A stretch of 64,000 nucleotides of DNA from Owenia fusiformis (Eukaryota > Annelida > Polychaeta > Sabellida > Oweniidae), in assembly GCA_903813345.2 (NCBI GenBank), contig CAIIXF020000006.1:32434710-32498709 (forward strand). Reading direction: 5' to 3'. Positions 12,393 through 25,700 of this stretch are shown here, piece by piece. The position numbers were made by a program, and so were the translations under genes. Below the pieces are notes generated by a model. That model was not told the origin of the DNA. It was given only the letters and a program-made list of their open reading frames with translations, and made no database searches. Numbering within the stretch: the first letter of the stretch is position 1; each line of letters begins with the position of its first letter.

Positions 12393-12464
12393 CCGTCCAG
12401 AGAGAGAGAGAGTCCAGAGATAGTTTGCAAATTGTGCTCACGGCTTTCCATGGAAAACATCACC

Positions 12465-12527
12465 AGTTGCAACTAGTCTCTTTTTTCTTTTTAATTTTTT
12501 TTCTTTTTAAAGTTGCAACTAGTCTCT
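12465..12527. repeat. 17-bp direct repeat around a T-rich tract
   Basis: AGTTGCAACTAGTCTCT occurs at 12465-12481 and 12511-12527 with a 29-bp T-rich stretch between. This could be the remnant of a minus-oriented poly(A) retroposon with its target duplication, or simple slippage. Confidence 0.4.
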
Positions 12528-12969
12528 ACAACAGTCACTGACTGAAGATCACAGACACACAGTTGCATGTCCATTATGTCAAGGTGAATACAAAATATGC
12601 CCTTTTTGGAATGTTCAGGATTCACGATGGTCAGAACGAGATTGTATTTTTGATAATACAAGTGTATTACCTTTTAGCAGGTTTCAACGGATTTTGATAC
12701 ACATTTTTTGCCGTGTGTCCTATTATGATTACAATCAGCAGTTTCCTAGATAAACATGACAACCGGGAGATAGTCTTCGGGCTGACATCTCGAAGCTGTT
12801 GTTTATGACTTCAATACGGTACATCAATATTGATTTCCTCGCAAAGTATTCAAACAACAATTCGTCTTTTGATAGGCTTTTTTCAAAAATTTTACACTTC
12901 GCTTACGTCATTTTAATTCATTCAAAATAATAGTTCACAAATGAATTCATCTGTGGGGAACAGCAAAAG

Positions 12970-13260
12970 TACGGCTTGAGAGGGAGGGGGTATGTATGTA
13001 CCCGGCAAATATAAGGGCTTTAACATGGGATTTAGGGGTAGGTACCCTGTACAAGTAGGGTTTTGAAGGGAGGTTGAAGGGGAATGTTACCTTCAAAAGT
13101 AGGATTTTAACGAGGGTCAAGGCCTTAGGGGGTAGGCCCCGGTGTAGACACCCTGTAAGATGGGTATTTAACAGGGGTTGAGGATTGATTGAAGATATCC
13201 TGGAAAAGCTTGGCTTTAACATGGGTTAGGATGTTAGTTAAAGTAGGGGCTTAATGTGGT
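12970..13260. repeat. Degenerate G-rich minisatellite
   Basis: Four to five imperfect units of about 46-59 bp, each with ACCCTGTA-like, AGTAGGGTTTTAAC and GGGGTTGAGG words. The minus-strand open frame through it (12947-13222) is a by-product of the repeat and not a gene. Confidence 0.6.
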
Positions 13261-13443
13261 CTTAAAAAGCTCCAACGTTCCTCTTAGGGTGTTAGTCACA
13301 ATTTTTTCTCTAAAACTCAATTGTATTGTTGTAGCCAGAATGTTTCGGGTCAAGAGACCAACTACGAAAGAAAGTTATCAAAAGGATTAATGCAAATGCC
13401 TTTTATATGAAAAAAATGTCAACTACATGTACGGGCGAGTTTC

Positions 13444-13722
13444 TAGTTCAACAAGTTAAACCCAATACCACGGCTTTCATTTATAATCTGAGTGTTCTTG
13501 TTGCCGTGGTTGGGTTTAACTTCCGTGCTATGCTTTCATTCGTTGCAAATTCTCACTATCAGTTATTAATAAAACGCGCATAGAATTCAATGCGCTGCCA
13601 TAGGCCATCATTAAAATATTTTGCATCTAGGGCCGAATAGGCACGGATGTTAAACCTAGGGCGGGCCACAAGAAATGTCAGATAAGAAATAAGGCCCAGA
13701 CAAGGTTTAACTTGTTGAACTA
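13444..13722. mobile_element. Foldback element with 9-bp imperfect duplication
   Basis: Ends are TAGTTCAACAAGTTAAACC and its near reverse complement. An internal hairpin repeats AAGTTAAACCCA...TGGGTTTAACTT with CCACGG/CCGTGG. The flanks GCGAGTTTC (13435-13443) and GGGAGTTTC (13723-13731) differ at one base, consistent with a 9-bp target duplication. No coding sequence. Confidence 0.6.
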
Positions 13723-13731
13723 GGGAGTTTC

Positions 13732-15075
13732 CTGCCCCTGCGATCTTATTTGTCCATTTAGAATAAGATAAACCATGTAACCAGGTCCATGTATTCCATT
13801 CTGACAGGATTTCAGATTCAATTTCAAATTAAGTTTATTTGGACGGATTAGACGGATTGACGGAGTCAGAAAATCCGCCAAATTAAAATCCGTCAAATTT
13901 CAGTTTGGAATTTTTGTCAAATGCACTTTAGAAATTAATCTTCTGGGGCCCCTTTTCTTGTCAACTGAGCATGTCATCAACATGTCATACATTATCCCAA
14001 AAGAAATACAGAAAATATCTTAGTAAATACCCGTCCTAATGACATAAACCATGGGCTTTCAAGAGAATCTTTTGATAGCCCATGCATAAACATAGACACA
14101 AATTAAACTTCAGTCCTGATTCCGCCAAATTAAATAGCCGCCAATAATTGAAATTGAGCAAATTCGTCAAATTAAGTAGCGTCAAAATAAGTGTATCTAA
14201 AGTATCTGTAAGGGGCGGGGGTAGCTCAAGGCATAAAGATTACCGAGAGATACAAATCGGAGAAATAGATGAGATGATGAATATGTATTGTATGTTTTCC
14301 AGTTGAATTATGTTATTTGTTATTGGTCCTAATATGATTAGGGACCACCAATATATATGTGACAGTTTTGAAATTCAAAAACGGGTAAAATTGGTTAAAG
14401 TAAATTGTAGATGATAATCAGAGCCGGGATTCAGAGATACACAACTAAAATAACGAGGAATTAAAAATAGCCTATAGACCATGTAGACTGCAATCGTGGA
14501 CTCTCTTGAAAGCCCATGCTATAATCAAAGTAATTTTGGGATATCCCGTCTTTGAAGAAGCAAAAACGCAATCAAACAGTTAATTAGTTATTGTGTGATC
14601 TAGATTACAGATCAAAGAAATCAATTTCAAGATCATTATTACTATGTATTTAGTTCGTTGTATTTTTGAAAAGGGGAACAAGAAAACTATGTATTAATAT
14701 ATCAAGGGCAGGGTGCTACTGAATCTGATAGTTAAAGCTGGGAAAATGCTCTCCCCCATTACGCAAATATTGTGTGATGCCAATGAACCCTGAAATTTGT
14801 TTTTGTTTTTGCGAGCAATCAACAAATATGTTTATGAAAATCTTGCGAGTCCAGACATATGATTCTCATTCTGTCTCAGCTTAGTGTTGATTAGATTTTA
14901 TTCCCACTCTTCCGACGTCTGTGTCTCCCTCATTTTTACCCTATATTCAGTTTCTTTTTAAACCAAATTTACAAATATCCGTTCATATATATATAAATCA
15001 GTAGTTGTTTATGACAAGATTATGTTTATAGATTATCAAAAATTAAGGAAGCGTATTCTGTAATTTCAACTATAT
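13732..15075. other. Unassigned AT-rich DNA
   Basis: No supportable feature, apart from short repeats of CGCCAAATTAAA-like words around 13860-14190. Confidence 0.4.
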
Positions 15076-15365
15076 GTTAGCCCCCCTCCCCTTTGCCGAC
15101 AGTAATGTATTGTTTAAAATAATACTGCATCCACCGGCCAATTATTTTTTCACCATTTTGAGCAGTTTTCGTGTGATTTTGAACAAATATCAAATGTGAC
15201 CCCACCCCTGGAATAAGTTAGCCCCCCCTCGCCGACAGAGATGTCTAGTTTAAAATAATACTGTATCCCCTGGCCAATAATTCTTTCACCATTTTGAGCA
15301 GTTTTCGTGTAATTTTTGAGCAAATATCAAATGTGACCTCACCCCTGGAATAATTCAAAAGTCAT
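15076..15365 (+). repeat. 141-bp tandem duplication
   Basis: Two copies begin GTTAGCCCCCCTC at 15076 and 15217 and share TTTCACCATTTTGAGCAGTT and CAAATATCAAATGTGACC. They differ at scattered bases, so this is an old duplication. Confidence 0.75.
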
Positions 15366-15689
15366 CCCCTTAGCAAATGCTGGATTCGGCCCTGGTACTT
15401 GTCAATGGGAAATAATGGGCGTTGATTAGTGGAAATACCCATTTAAACAGACCTTCTTAATTTATAACAAGTTAACAATTAAGAAGCCATGTTGCGATGT
15501 ACTTTTCGTGACTCAAGTCGGATATAAAGTGAAAACATACTCTTTTTGATTTGATATCCCGTATTTAGCTAAAGCAAAACATGAAATATTAACACGTGCG
15601 GTAAATTATAATTTAAATGTTTACATATATAGCGCAAAATCTCACATGGCAATTTAATAACGACTAATTTTGTCTTGTGTCTAACCACG
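15366..15689. other. Unassigned
   Basis: No feature was recognised. Confidence 0.4.
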
Positions 15690-15837
15690 GCGTGCTTAGA
15701 GATTTCTAGACTCTAGTCACACTCTTTCCACGCCAGCTCTAAGCACGTCTAAGCACGCCTAGAAATCTCTAGATACACGGAGTTCCTAGACCGACTAAGC
15801 ACGTCTAGAAATTACTAGAAATTCCACATTTGATGCA
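15690..15837. mobile_element. TCTAGA/AAGCACG element, short copy
   Basis: Contains CGTGCTTAGAGATTTCTAGA and GATACACGGAGTTCCTAGAC, matching 5508-6455, and ends in AGAAATTCCACATTTGATGC exactly as that copy does. Satellite-like DNA follows directly. Confidence 0.5.
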
Positions 15838-16195
15838 GTGACAATGACTGCAAAAATAAAATAACAGACTGTAACGCGCTTATGCAACGTCACATATACG
15901 TGGCCCAGTTAAAGTTCTGGTAAGATTAATTATAGAACGTTGTAGGCAAAGGAAAGTGTGGACACGCATAAATGAGTATACAAGTTACGTTCGACTTAGA
16001 TATCACGAGCCAGGAATGTAGTACCAACCTTAACAACGACTTTGCCAAAATAAAGAGACTGTAACGTGCTTGTCACATACATCGCAAACTTCTGGTTACA
16101 CCAAGCTAGGACAACACATGCAAGGAATGTTTTAGCAACCTTAATTATGACATCAACAATATATAGTGACAGCAATGACTTACGTCCAGTTAAAT
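15838..16195 (+). repeat. 190-bp satellite, diverged copies
   Basis: About two decayed units: CGTCACATATACGTGGCC, GAACGTTGTAGGCAAAGG and ATATCACGAGCCAGGAATGT correspond in order to the array at 4659-5507. Confidence 0.7.
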
Positions 16196-18009
16196 GAATC
16201 ATTACATGAACATATAGCTTATTTTAAGTTCCTGTACTTTGTGTTCCACACTTTTGGACGAGATATAGAATCAAATGCATATTCTTCTTATTTACTCCCT
16301 GACACATGCCAACGAATGTTACATAAGTTAATATCTCCGTTTTAAATAATTTTGTAAACGTTGTTCTCTACAGGTGCCATTTTTTATAATTGAAAAACAA
16401 AATTGAACATTTTGCATTTCTAAATTGATAAGTTTCTTGGAATACAACTTAACTATTAACGATTTAAGTCATTAATAATATTTCCCTCAGTGATCTCATG
16501 CTAAATAGACAGTAACTAGGTTATTATTTTGTGTTCAACCTTGTTTTCATGACCTTTAAACATGAGTCGACAATTATGTAGGAAATTTCAATTCCAAATG
16601 TAAGCGTGTCAACTCTTGTTTTTGCACAAAATTTAGCCTTTTATAAAGATAGATCGCCAAAATCTGCATGTACCTCTCAATGAGGCGACACGTTTTTAAA
16701 TTTATAGATGCTGAGCTATAAACTCAAACAAAAATTCAAACCACCGCCATTATTTTGATTACACTAGACGAAATTTCCACTCCCGGGGAGCACTGTGGTA
16801 ACACTTTGAAGGAGGATTCTTGAAAAATCGTTCGAATTTTCACAAAAGGTTTAACGCAATTTTATTGCTTTGTTTAAGCCTCAACTAAAATCATACTCAA
16901 ATCCGATACCATAATTATAAATTAAAATGAAACATTAAACTCAGGTCAGGTTATATTATAAACCGTTTCGAGAATTGATGATTTGAGTTAACTGTGTATA
17001 TTTAAATAAATGTAAGTCGGCATGTATTCGACAGTTAATGTAGATACATGATGTATGCATCCACGTGTGACTTAAATATCGATTTGTGACTATCATTTTT
17101 GGCCTTCAAAAATTAAGTTGGAAGTTACAGTGGTTGGAGATTAACGAAAACGTCAATCACATCCGAATATCCGAACGACGTCAAGTATTAACAATACCCT
17201 TTCTGTGCATCTCGAACAAGGCAAGGTTCTGTGATCCAGCAATGTGCATTCCGAAAGAAAAAATTCACAAATATCAACAAATTTCATTGAGTTGGATATT
17301 ACATTCGAAATCACAACTTTCGAAGTTTTAAACAAGAATTGTAAGAACTTAAAACATGTTGTTAGTTTTTTAACCGCATATCCTCATTTACGTTCTTTGA
17401 CAAGGATGAAATCATTAGAAAACATGGATTTTCTTGATAATTCTTCAAAACTACCCTTGAAATATAAGTATGTGGGATATTATAGTGTATATTGACACGC
17501 ATTTGTTTCCTCCATATCATGAGAAAATAAATGCAGCACCATCTTTCAATATTTGGAAACAAGAAGTTCATTCTGTATATAAACAAGAAAAATACATTTA
17601 TGGTTGATTCATAATGAAAAATGACAAATAACATACATCTTTTTAAGTAGGGGTATACAGGGACATAGTGGATATTCAGAAATATAGGCCATATCCCAAA
17701 GACTGCTTCACCAATATGTAACAGAACATCAAATTTATCATTTACACGTTTGCTGATAGGTTTATTGAAAATAATTAAACAGAGGTTTACTTCAATTGTG
17801 GCACCATTCTTAGTTAATACTGATGAACATACGAATATCGAATGTTGACTAAGTTACTTGGCTTGACCGTTAAACCAGTCATCAAAACATTCTGAAAATT
17901 TTACACATCGTCCATTTAATGGTCATCTTTTGGATGGTAACATTACAATTTGAATTATATATATAGACTTTTCTCTATATTGTTTTAGAAAAACACATCA
18001 GACACTTTT
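16196..18009. other. Unassigned AT-rich DNA
   Basis: No feature could be supported. Overlapping open frames at 17086-17331 and 17244-17495 (plus) and 17362-17634 (minus) lack any recognisable domain. Confidence 0.4.
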
Positions 18010-18560
18010 TTCGTTCTTGGTATCATATATTCGGAATGAAATGAAATATCTATCCGAACCTCATTGGAACAAAACGACATATAAACACAACGTATTTAGG
18101 TCTCTCAATATTGCAATTGTACAAAGGAAAGTTTGGTTGATTTTAAATAAGTATCTTGTTAATGAAATGAAAGGTTTATCTTAATTTTTATCTATTTTAG
18201 GGGTTTTGTTTTAAGTTTTTGGATACTTTTTGTTAAATCAACCAAAATCTTCTTTGTATAACTATAATATTGAGAGGTCTAAGAAAATGTTGTTTATGCT
18301 ATTTTGTTCCAACAAGGTTCGGAAAGACATTTTATTTCATTCTCAAGAATTCGTAAAAAGGAACAAAAAACAATTACATAAAAAAAAGTTAACAAAAACA
18401 GTTATATAGAATATACATCATTTTTGCATTAAATTGTTGCCAATCAGTCAACATTACATAAAGGATTGTGTTTTTTACAGAATGTTTCCTATAAATGGTT
18501 TAAGAGAAAAACATTGTTGAATTCAGTTCACCATATCGATACTTATCCTTTGACTTTCTT
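18010..18560 (-). repeat. Dispersed sequence F, uninterrupted copy
   Basis: Read on the minus strand, this matches 41297-41380, 42752-42781, 48579-48733 and about 49195-49224 in order, so it is the unbroken version of a sequence split by insertions at 41-49 kb. The empty sites are AGAAT at 18479-18483 (ATTCT on minus) and CCAATCAGT at 18440-18448 (ACTGATTGG on minus). The part at 18010-18360 is itself an imperfect palindrome (TTGAGAGG/CCTCTCAA, TTCATT/AATGAA words). I do not know what F is. Confidence 0.8.
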
Positions 18561-20568
18561 AGACATCGGTGGGTCTTTTTGTGATTAAATAAACCTAAAT
18601 TTGAACCCAGAAGGTCAAAAGAAAGGTCAGATTTGAGTTCCCGGGGACTTGTAGATGATTTTTAAAAATAAATTGGTCAATTTGAAGCAATATGACCAAT
18701 TTTTTTTGACGTCAATTATCTCAAAAACGGTAAAAATTTAACGCAAACATATAGTAAGCAATTTGTAGGGAATGCTTATCTAGTTACATTTTAATTCATT
18801 GCAAGAAATAATCATGAAATATGAAGACGAAATCTGAGAAACTTAAAAAAACTCTGATTTGACCTAGATTTGGCCTTTGACCTTGACCTAGATAAAAAAT
18901 TCCTTTCCTGCCAAGTGCAGCTCAGGTCCTTAGTAGAAGCATATAAGAGTTATCTCAGACCTAGCTAGAAGTAGGAGAAAAGTGGTTAGGAGGAATAAAT
19001 AAAAAAATAAATAAAGAATATCTACAAAAACTAATAAGGTGGTATCCTTTGAAAATGAAAAAATGGGCACCAATAATAATAGGCTACAATATAGAATACT
19101 ACAATCTATTGAGACAATATCACATATTCAAGGTTAATATATTTATACATGATATATCAATGCAGGATTCGAACCTGGAACCTAATAAATACAAACACAA
19201 TTAATAAATACACATTATGCCAACGCTTATACCATTACGTCACACTGGGAGAGATGCCGATATCCGATTTCGACTACACTATAACTTGGATCCTAGTAAC
19301 TACAAGTATTAAATCCTATCAACGGGGGACATTACAATCTGTTACTGGTGTGACAGATCTGAGAGTCTCCCCAGTTATAACTGTCTCCCCATTTTACCCT
19401 TGTTTATATAGGAAATAAAACCTGGTTTTCAATGTCCTCCAATGGACCCCGATCCCTAGGCTTGGCTGTCCCACGGACACTGACCACCGGGGGACACTTA
19501 AATCTGTTACACCGGGATCCACCTCAAAAGGTGCCAAGTGAAAAATTGTGAGTTAGACAAGTTAGACAATAAGATAGACAGATATCATGATTGACCATCG
19601 TGTAGGATGACATATCTATGAGCATAAAATACCTTGGAAGATCATGGTCTATAAATTAGTGTGCGCCAAAACTCCAGAAAAGCCCATAAACTGATGTTGA
19701 GGTAGGTTACTATGAAGTCACCCATAGTCATTATAGATTGGTTCATTAACTATTCATTTTTACTTGTCTGCAGTAAAAAAGGTGACACGAAAGGGCTAAA
19801 CGGCTTGCCCCAAGGATCAACCATCAAAAAGATGAGTTTGAAAAAATCACCTATTTTCAAATACACACAAATATCAAAAGAACAAAGTAGGAGTCGATTC
19901 TAGCAGATTATATGACCACAATTTATGACTGCAGGTATCCTATTTATGTAAAATCCCTAGTAATATTTTATTGTAAATGGCCCCATCTTTAATCATCCAA
20001 ATTTTATTTGTCATATTTTGAAAAAGTTTTTCTGAAAACATTAAATTAAGATAAAAAGTGTAAATTGCATCACATTTTGATAATAACAATGGGAAATAAT
20101 ACTTTCACAAATCGCCCTATGAGAATAAAAATGAAGAATTCATGAATTTTATGATTTTCTAAGCCTAGATGATTGGCCCCTATTGATATTAGTGTCAAGA
20201 TGTACATGTAGCTTAGACATAGCTTTAGAACCTCAGATAGGCCAGTGAGGCCACATAAATCTATAACTCGAGATAAAAAGTCAGGCGTTTGCCCTTTTGC
20301 CCATTGACTAGTATGGTGACGTGAATTAGGGCAGTTTTGCCTCTACATGGAAATAAATATCTGATCAAATCATCTTGTAATTAGTCAAATCCCATGCTCA
20401 CTGTGTGAGCCAAAATCATTTTTTGTGCATTTCTCCCTCTTTCCCCCTACAAGGATCAGTTTTTATTTGAACAAAATGTTAATAGACATACTTAATAATA
20501 GTAATAGAAATCTTATGGTTGATGCAATAATAAGGATTGTGTATTTATTGTATGAATCAATATTAAAT
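18561..20568. other. Mostly unassigned, with a short direct repeat
   Basis: CGGGGGACATTACAATCTGT (about 19323) and CGGGGGACACTTAAATCTGT (about 19488) are direct repeats some 165 bp apart. The rest is AT-rich without a recognisable gene. Confidence 0.4.
19158..19247 (-). other. tRNA-like / SINE-head candidate
   Basis: On the minus strand an A-box-like TGGTATAAGCGTTGG is followed about 45-50 nt later by a perfect B-box-like GGTTCGAATCC. The span is longer than a normal tRNA and I could not draw a clean cloverleaf. A tRNA-derived SINE head or tRNA pseudogene is more likely than a working tRNA. Confidence 0.3.
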
Positions 20569-22565
20569 CCCCTCCAAAAGGGGTTGAAGGGGATGGAGTG
20601 ATCTTTATCCATATCATTTAGATACATCACTGCCATAATTTCTGGATATAGTAAAAGATATTCCAGTAATTTAATTTGAGAACTTTTTCATTGGCTTCCC
20701 TGAACTACAGCAAAAGTTATGAGAGAATTACACTTGAAAATCAGATAAATCAACATTGAATTGGGGGGGGGGGGGGCAAAAGGATTAATGTCATAAATGT
20801 ATTCTAAATATCCTGCAAAATGCCTTATAATCAATGAGCTTCATATTAATTGACCATCTTAGGCATGATAAAGAAGAATTTATACAAATAATTTACTCAC
20901 TGAATATATTTTTTTCACATTGACTTCTTTCATTTGCATCAATACAATACAAAAAAAACTATGAGGGAATTTCTTGGAATAAGATAATACTAAACATGGG
21001 ATGGGAGATTAATAAAAACGCTTAAAATCACAAAGAGATATTGAATAACCAGCAAAATGTCTAATAAATAGTAAACTGTATGTAAATCAACCATTTTAGT
21101 CATGCTAAAAAAAGTGAGCACTAATCATATTCTCACAAAATATTTTTTCATATATACCCCCTACCCTCTGTTGAAGAAGTGGTGGGGTTGTTATAATTTT
21201 TTTCATCTTATTGATTAAACACATCTCTGTCATACTTTCTGGATTTGTCCAATGACTTTCGAGCAATATTGTGGAATTTATTCATAGACGTCCCTCCACT
21301 CGAAAAAAGTTATGAGAAAATACCTTTGAAATTAGGTATACTCAACATTGAATCGGGGATAGTAAAAGGCTTAAAATCACAAATTAATTCAAAATATCAT
21401 GCAAAATGCTAATAAATAGCCTAACCATATTAGGCATGATAAAAAGGAGTTTGCACAAATTATGTACTTGAAAAATATTCTTTCAAAATGACCCCCTACC
21501 CTCATTTGAAGAAGGGGTGAGGTTCTTGTGATTATTTTTCTTCACAATCACTGTCATACTTTCTTGATCTATAAAATGATACTTGAGCCATGTTGTTGAA
21601 TTTTTCCATTGGTACCAATGTGATAAAAAAAAGCTATGAGTAAATATTCTTGTTAAAAGGTAAACACAACATTGAATTGGGGGGGGGGGGTAGTAAAAAG
21701 CTTAAAATCACAAATAAATTCAAAATATCCTGCAAAATGTCTAGTATATAGTGAACTTCATATTAATTGACCATCTTATGCAGGATAAAAAAAGAATTTT
21801 CATGTAAATAATGAACTCACAAAATATTTTTTTCATATTGACCCCCACCCCACTGTTGAAGAAGGGGTGGGGCTGTTGGGATTTTTCCTCTCCAAAGTCA
21901 TTCAACACATCGCTGATATACTTTCTGGCTCTACCAAGTGATACTTGAGCAAGGTTGTGGATTTTTTTCAGAGGCATTTATGCACTACAACAAAAGTTAT
22001 GAGGGAATGTTCTTCAAATTAGATATACTCAAAATTGAATTGTGGGTAGTAAAATGCTTAAAATCACAAATTTATTCCAAACATCCTGCAAAATGTCTAA
22101 TAAATAGTGAACTTCATACTTACTGACCATCTTAGGCAGGATAAAAAACAATTTGCATAAATAATGTACCCACAAAATATTTTTTTCATATTGACCCCTA
22201 CCCCACTGTTGAAGAAGGGGTAGGGTTGTTGGTATTTTTTCTCTCCATATTAATTGGACACATCACTGTCATACTTTCCGACTTTATCAAATGATACTTG
22301 AGCAAGGTTGATGATTTTTTATAGCCATTAATGCGCTACAACAAAAGCTATGAGGGAATATTCTTGAAATTAGATATACTCAAAATTGAATTGGGGGTAG
22401 TAAAATGTTTAAAATCACAAATTAATTCAAAATATCCTGCAAAATGCCTAATAAATGGTGTCCTTATATTAATTAACCATCTTTGGCATAGTTTATGAGT
22501 AATTTGGACATAAAGAGTGCCCACAAATATTTTTTATTTTTGGCCCCCCAAATAATTTTGGGGAG
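20569..22565 (+). repeat. ~350-bp diverged tandem array
   Basis: The word GCAAAATG recurs at 20815, 21052, 21401, 21732, 22088 and 22439 (spacing 237, 349, 331, 356, 351). Each unit carries AAAATCACAAATTAATTC, TCATATTAATTGACCATCTT, a C-run/TTGAAGAA/G-run hairpin, GATACTTGAGCAAGGTTG and AAAAGTTATGAGGGAAT. The second unit has a deletion of about 110 bp. Divergence is moderate, unlike the adjacent 1093-bp array. No coding frame. Confidence 0.85.
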
Positions 22566-22723
22566 GGGGTCTACTCTCATTTTCTCTTGAAATACCCACC
22601 CTTCAACTTGCTCGGGCAATTAAAATTTATTGCAATATAATGTAATTTCATCATTCAAAGATTTACGATTTCTGCAGATCAACGAACAAAATGATACTTT
22701 TGGACGATGAAGATCTTGTACTA

Positions 22724-25700
22724 ATATCTTTAGAAATAGGCAAAAGTAAAAAATTAACCCTTCTTATTTTGAAAATAATCATGTTATTGTAATATACCAG
22801 CAATATGGGCTTTATTACTCTTTAAATCCCACTTGGGTAGCAACACAATAGAATTTGCTGTGGTTTATTTTTAAGAATGTATGGTTTTATCAAAAGGAAA
22901 GTGCATTATTTTTCTATTGTTTTTAAAGAATGTACACTTGGCAAGCTATCAAAAACAAGTGAGACATAAATGACCATTGACCGTTTTTGATAGTTTTCAT
23001 TCCCTAGAAAACAATATACAAAAATACATGTACCCTTCTCTTGTTACTGTGCATTCTTTAGAATAAAACAATTTATCAATTTTTGTTGCTATCTACATCA
23101 TTGATCTTATCTTACTTACAAATATTCTGCTGTATTCAAATTCAATGTTCTGGACTGGACAGTCACCTGTAGTGCACTGAAGCTAGACTAATTATAGCCC
23201 ACTCAGTCACTTACATCAACTCACACTCATGAGGTCAATGCAACCAACTCTTTTTGTTGTTACAATTAATTGGCTATATAACAACATATGTTAACCAATA
23301 AGAGCCAGGGTCATTGTGAGCCTGGTTGAAGTTTGCAAAATTCACAGTTTGAATAGTCAATACAAAAGAAATCACATTATTCCGGATTAAAGACCTTTTA
23401 ACTGTAATATAATAGACCATTTACCTGTAATAAGAATGTGTGTGATTTAAGTAAGATAAAGCATTCGAATTCGATTTGATAAGAAGTAATAACCTCAGGC
23501 CTTCGGCCTTCGGCCTTCGGTGTATTATTTCTTATAAAATCTCATTCTTATGCTTTATCCAGTGCTCTGCAGCCGGTCTTTTGAAGATTGATAAATTAAC
23601 ATGGGGCTCAATATAGGTTTTCTATAATTTCGTGTGCAACTTAATGGCTAAATATTTCAAAAATAAGAAATTTTTAGAAATATGTTTGTTTTATATATTT
23701 AACTATAGAAATCTGCAATATTAGAAAATTCCATTGTAAAAGGACATTTTATTAAAGCCATATTGATAGCGGTTTATAATGGCAGTCAATGGGAATTTTC
23801 TTAAATTCAAAAGCCAATATCTTTAGAAATAGGCAAAAGTAAAAAATTAACCCTTCTTATTTTGAAAATAATCATGTTATTGTAATATACCAGCAATATG
23901 GGCTTTATTACTCTTTAAATCCCACTTGGGTAGCAACACAATAGAATTTGCTGTGGTTTATTTTTAAGAATGTATGGTTTTATCAAAAGGAAAGTGCATT
24001 ATTTTTCTATTGTTTTTAAAGAATGTACACTTGGCAAGCTATCAAAAACAAGTGAGACATAAATGACCATTGACCGTTTTTGATAGTTTTCATTCCCTAA
24101 AAAACAATATACAAAAATACATGTACCCTTCTCTTGTTACTGTGCATTCTTTAGAATAAAACAATTTATCAATTTTTGTTGCTATCTACATCATTGATCT
24201 TATCTTACTTACAAATATTCTGCTGTATTCAAATTCAATGTTCTGGACTGGACAGTCACCTGTAGTGCACTGAAGCTAGACTAATTATAGCCCACTCAGT
24301 CACTTACATCAACTCACACTCATGAGGTCAATGCAACCAACTCTTTTTGTTGTTACAATTAATTGGCTATATAACAACATATGTTAACCAATAAGAGCCA
24401 GGGTCATTGTGAGCCTGGTTGAAGTTTGCAAAATTCACAGTTTGAATAGTCAATACAAAAGAAATCACATTATTCCGGATTAAAGACCTTTTAACTGTAA
24501 TATAATAGACCATTTACCTGTAATAAGAATGTGTGTGATTTAAGTAAGATAAAGCATTCGAATTCGATTTGATAAGAAGTAATAACCTCAGGCCTTCGGC
24601 CTTCGGCCTTCGGTGTATTATTTCTTATAAAATCTCATTCTTATGCTTTATCCAGTGCTCTGCAGCCGGTCTTTTGAAGATTGATAAATTAACATGGGGC
24701 TCAATATAGGTTTTCTATAATTTCGTGTGCAACTTAATGGCTAAATATTTCAAAAATAAGAAATTTTTAGAAATATGTTTGTTTTATATATTTAACTATA
24801 GAAATCTGCAATATTAGAAAATTCCATTGTAAAAGGACATTTTATTAAAGCCATATTGATAGCGGTTTATAATGGCAGTCAATGGGAATTTTCTTAAATT
24901 CAAAAGCCAATATCTTTAGAAATAGGCAAAAGTAAAAAATTAACCCTTCTTATTTTGAAAATAATCATGTTATTGTAATATACCAGCAATATGGGCTTTA
25001 TTACTCTTTAAATCCCACTTGGGTAGCAACACAATAGAATTTGCTGTGGTTTATTTTTAAGAATGTATGGTTTTATCAAAAGGAAAGTGCATTATTTTTC
25101 TATTGTTTTTAAAGAATGTACACTTGGCAAGCTATCAAAAACAAGTGAGACATAAATGACCATTGACCGTTTTTGATAGTTTTCATTCCCTAAAAAACAA
25201 TATACAAAAATACATGTACCCTTCTCTTGTTACTGTGCATTCTTTAGAATAAAACAATTTATCAATTTTTGTTGCTATCTACATCATTGATCTTATCTTA
25301 CTTACAAATATTCTGCTGTATTCAAATGCAATGTTCTGGACTGGACAGTCACCTGTAGTGCACTGAAGCTAGACTAATTATAGCCCACTCAGTCACTTAC
25401 ATCAACTCACACTCATGAGGTCAATGCAACCAACTCTTTTTGTTGTTACAATTAATTGGCTATATAACAACATATGTTAACCAATAAGAGCCAGGGTCAT
25501 TGTGAGCCTGGTTGAAGTTTGCAAAATTCACAGTTTGAATAGTCAATACAAAAGAAATCACATTATTCCGGATTAAAGACCTTTTAACTGTAATATAATA
25601 GACCATTTACCTGTAATAAGAATGTGTGTGATTTAAGTAAGATAAAGCATTCGAATTCGATTTGATAAGAAGTAATAACCTCAGGCCTTCGGCCTTCGGT

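Noticed and set aside
19158-19247. Functional tRNA gene on the minus strand
   Set aside because: A- and B-box-like words are present but the length and stems do not make a good cloverleaf; kept only as a tRNA-like/SINE candidate.
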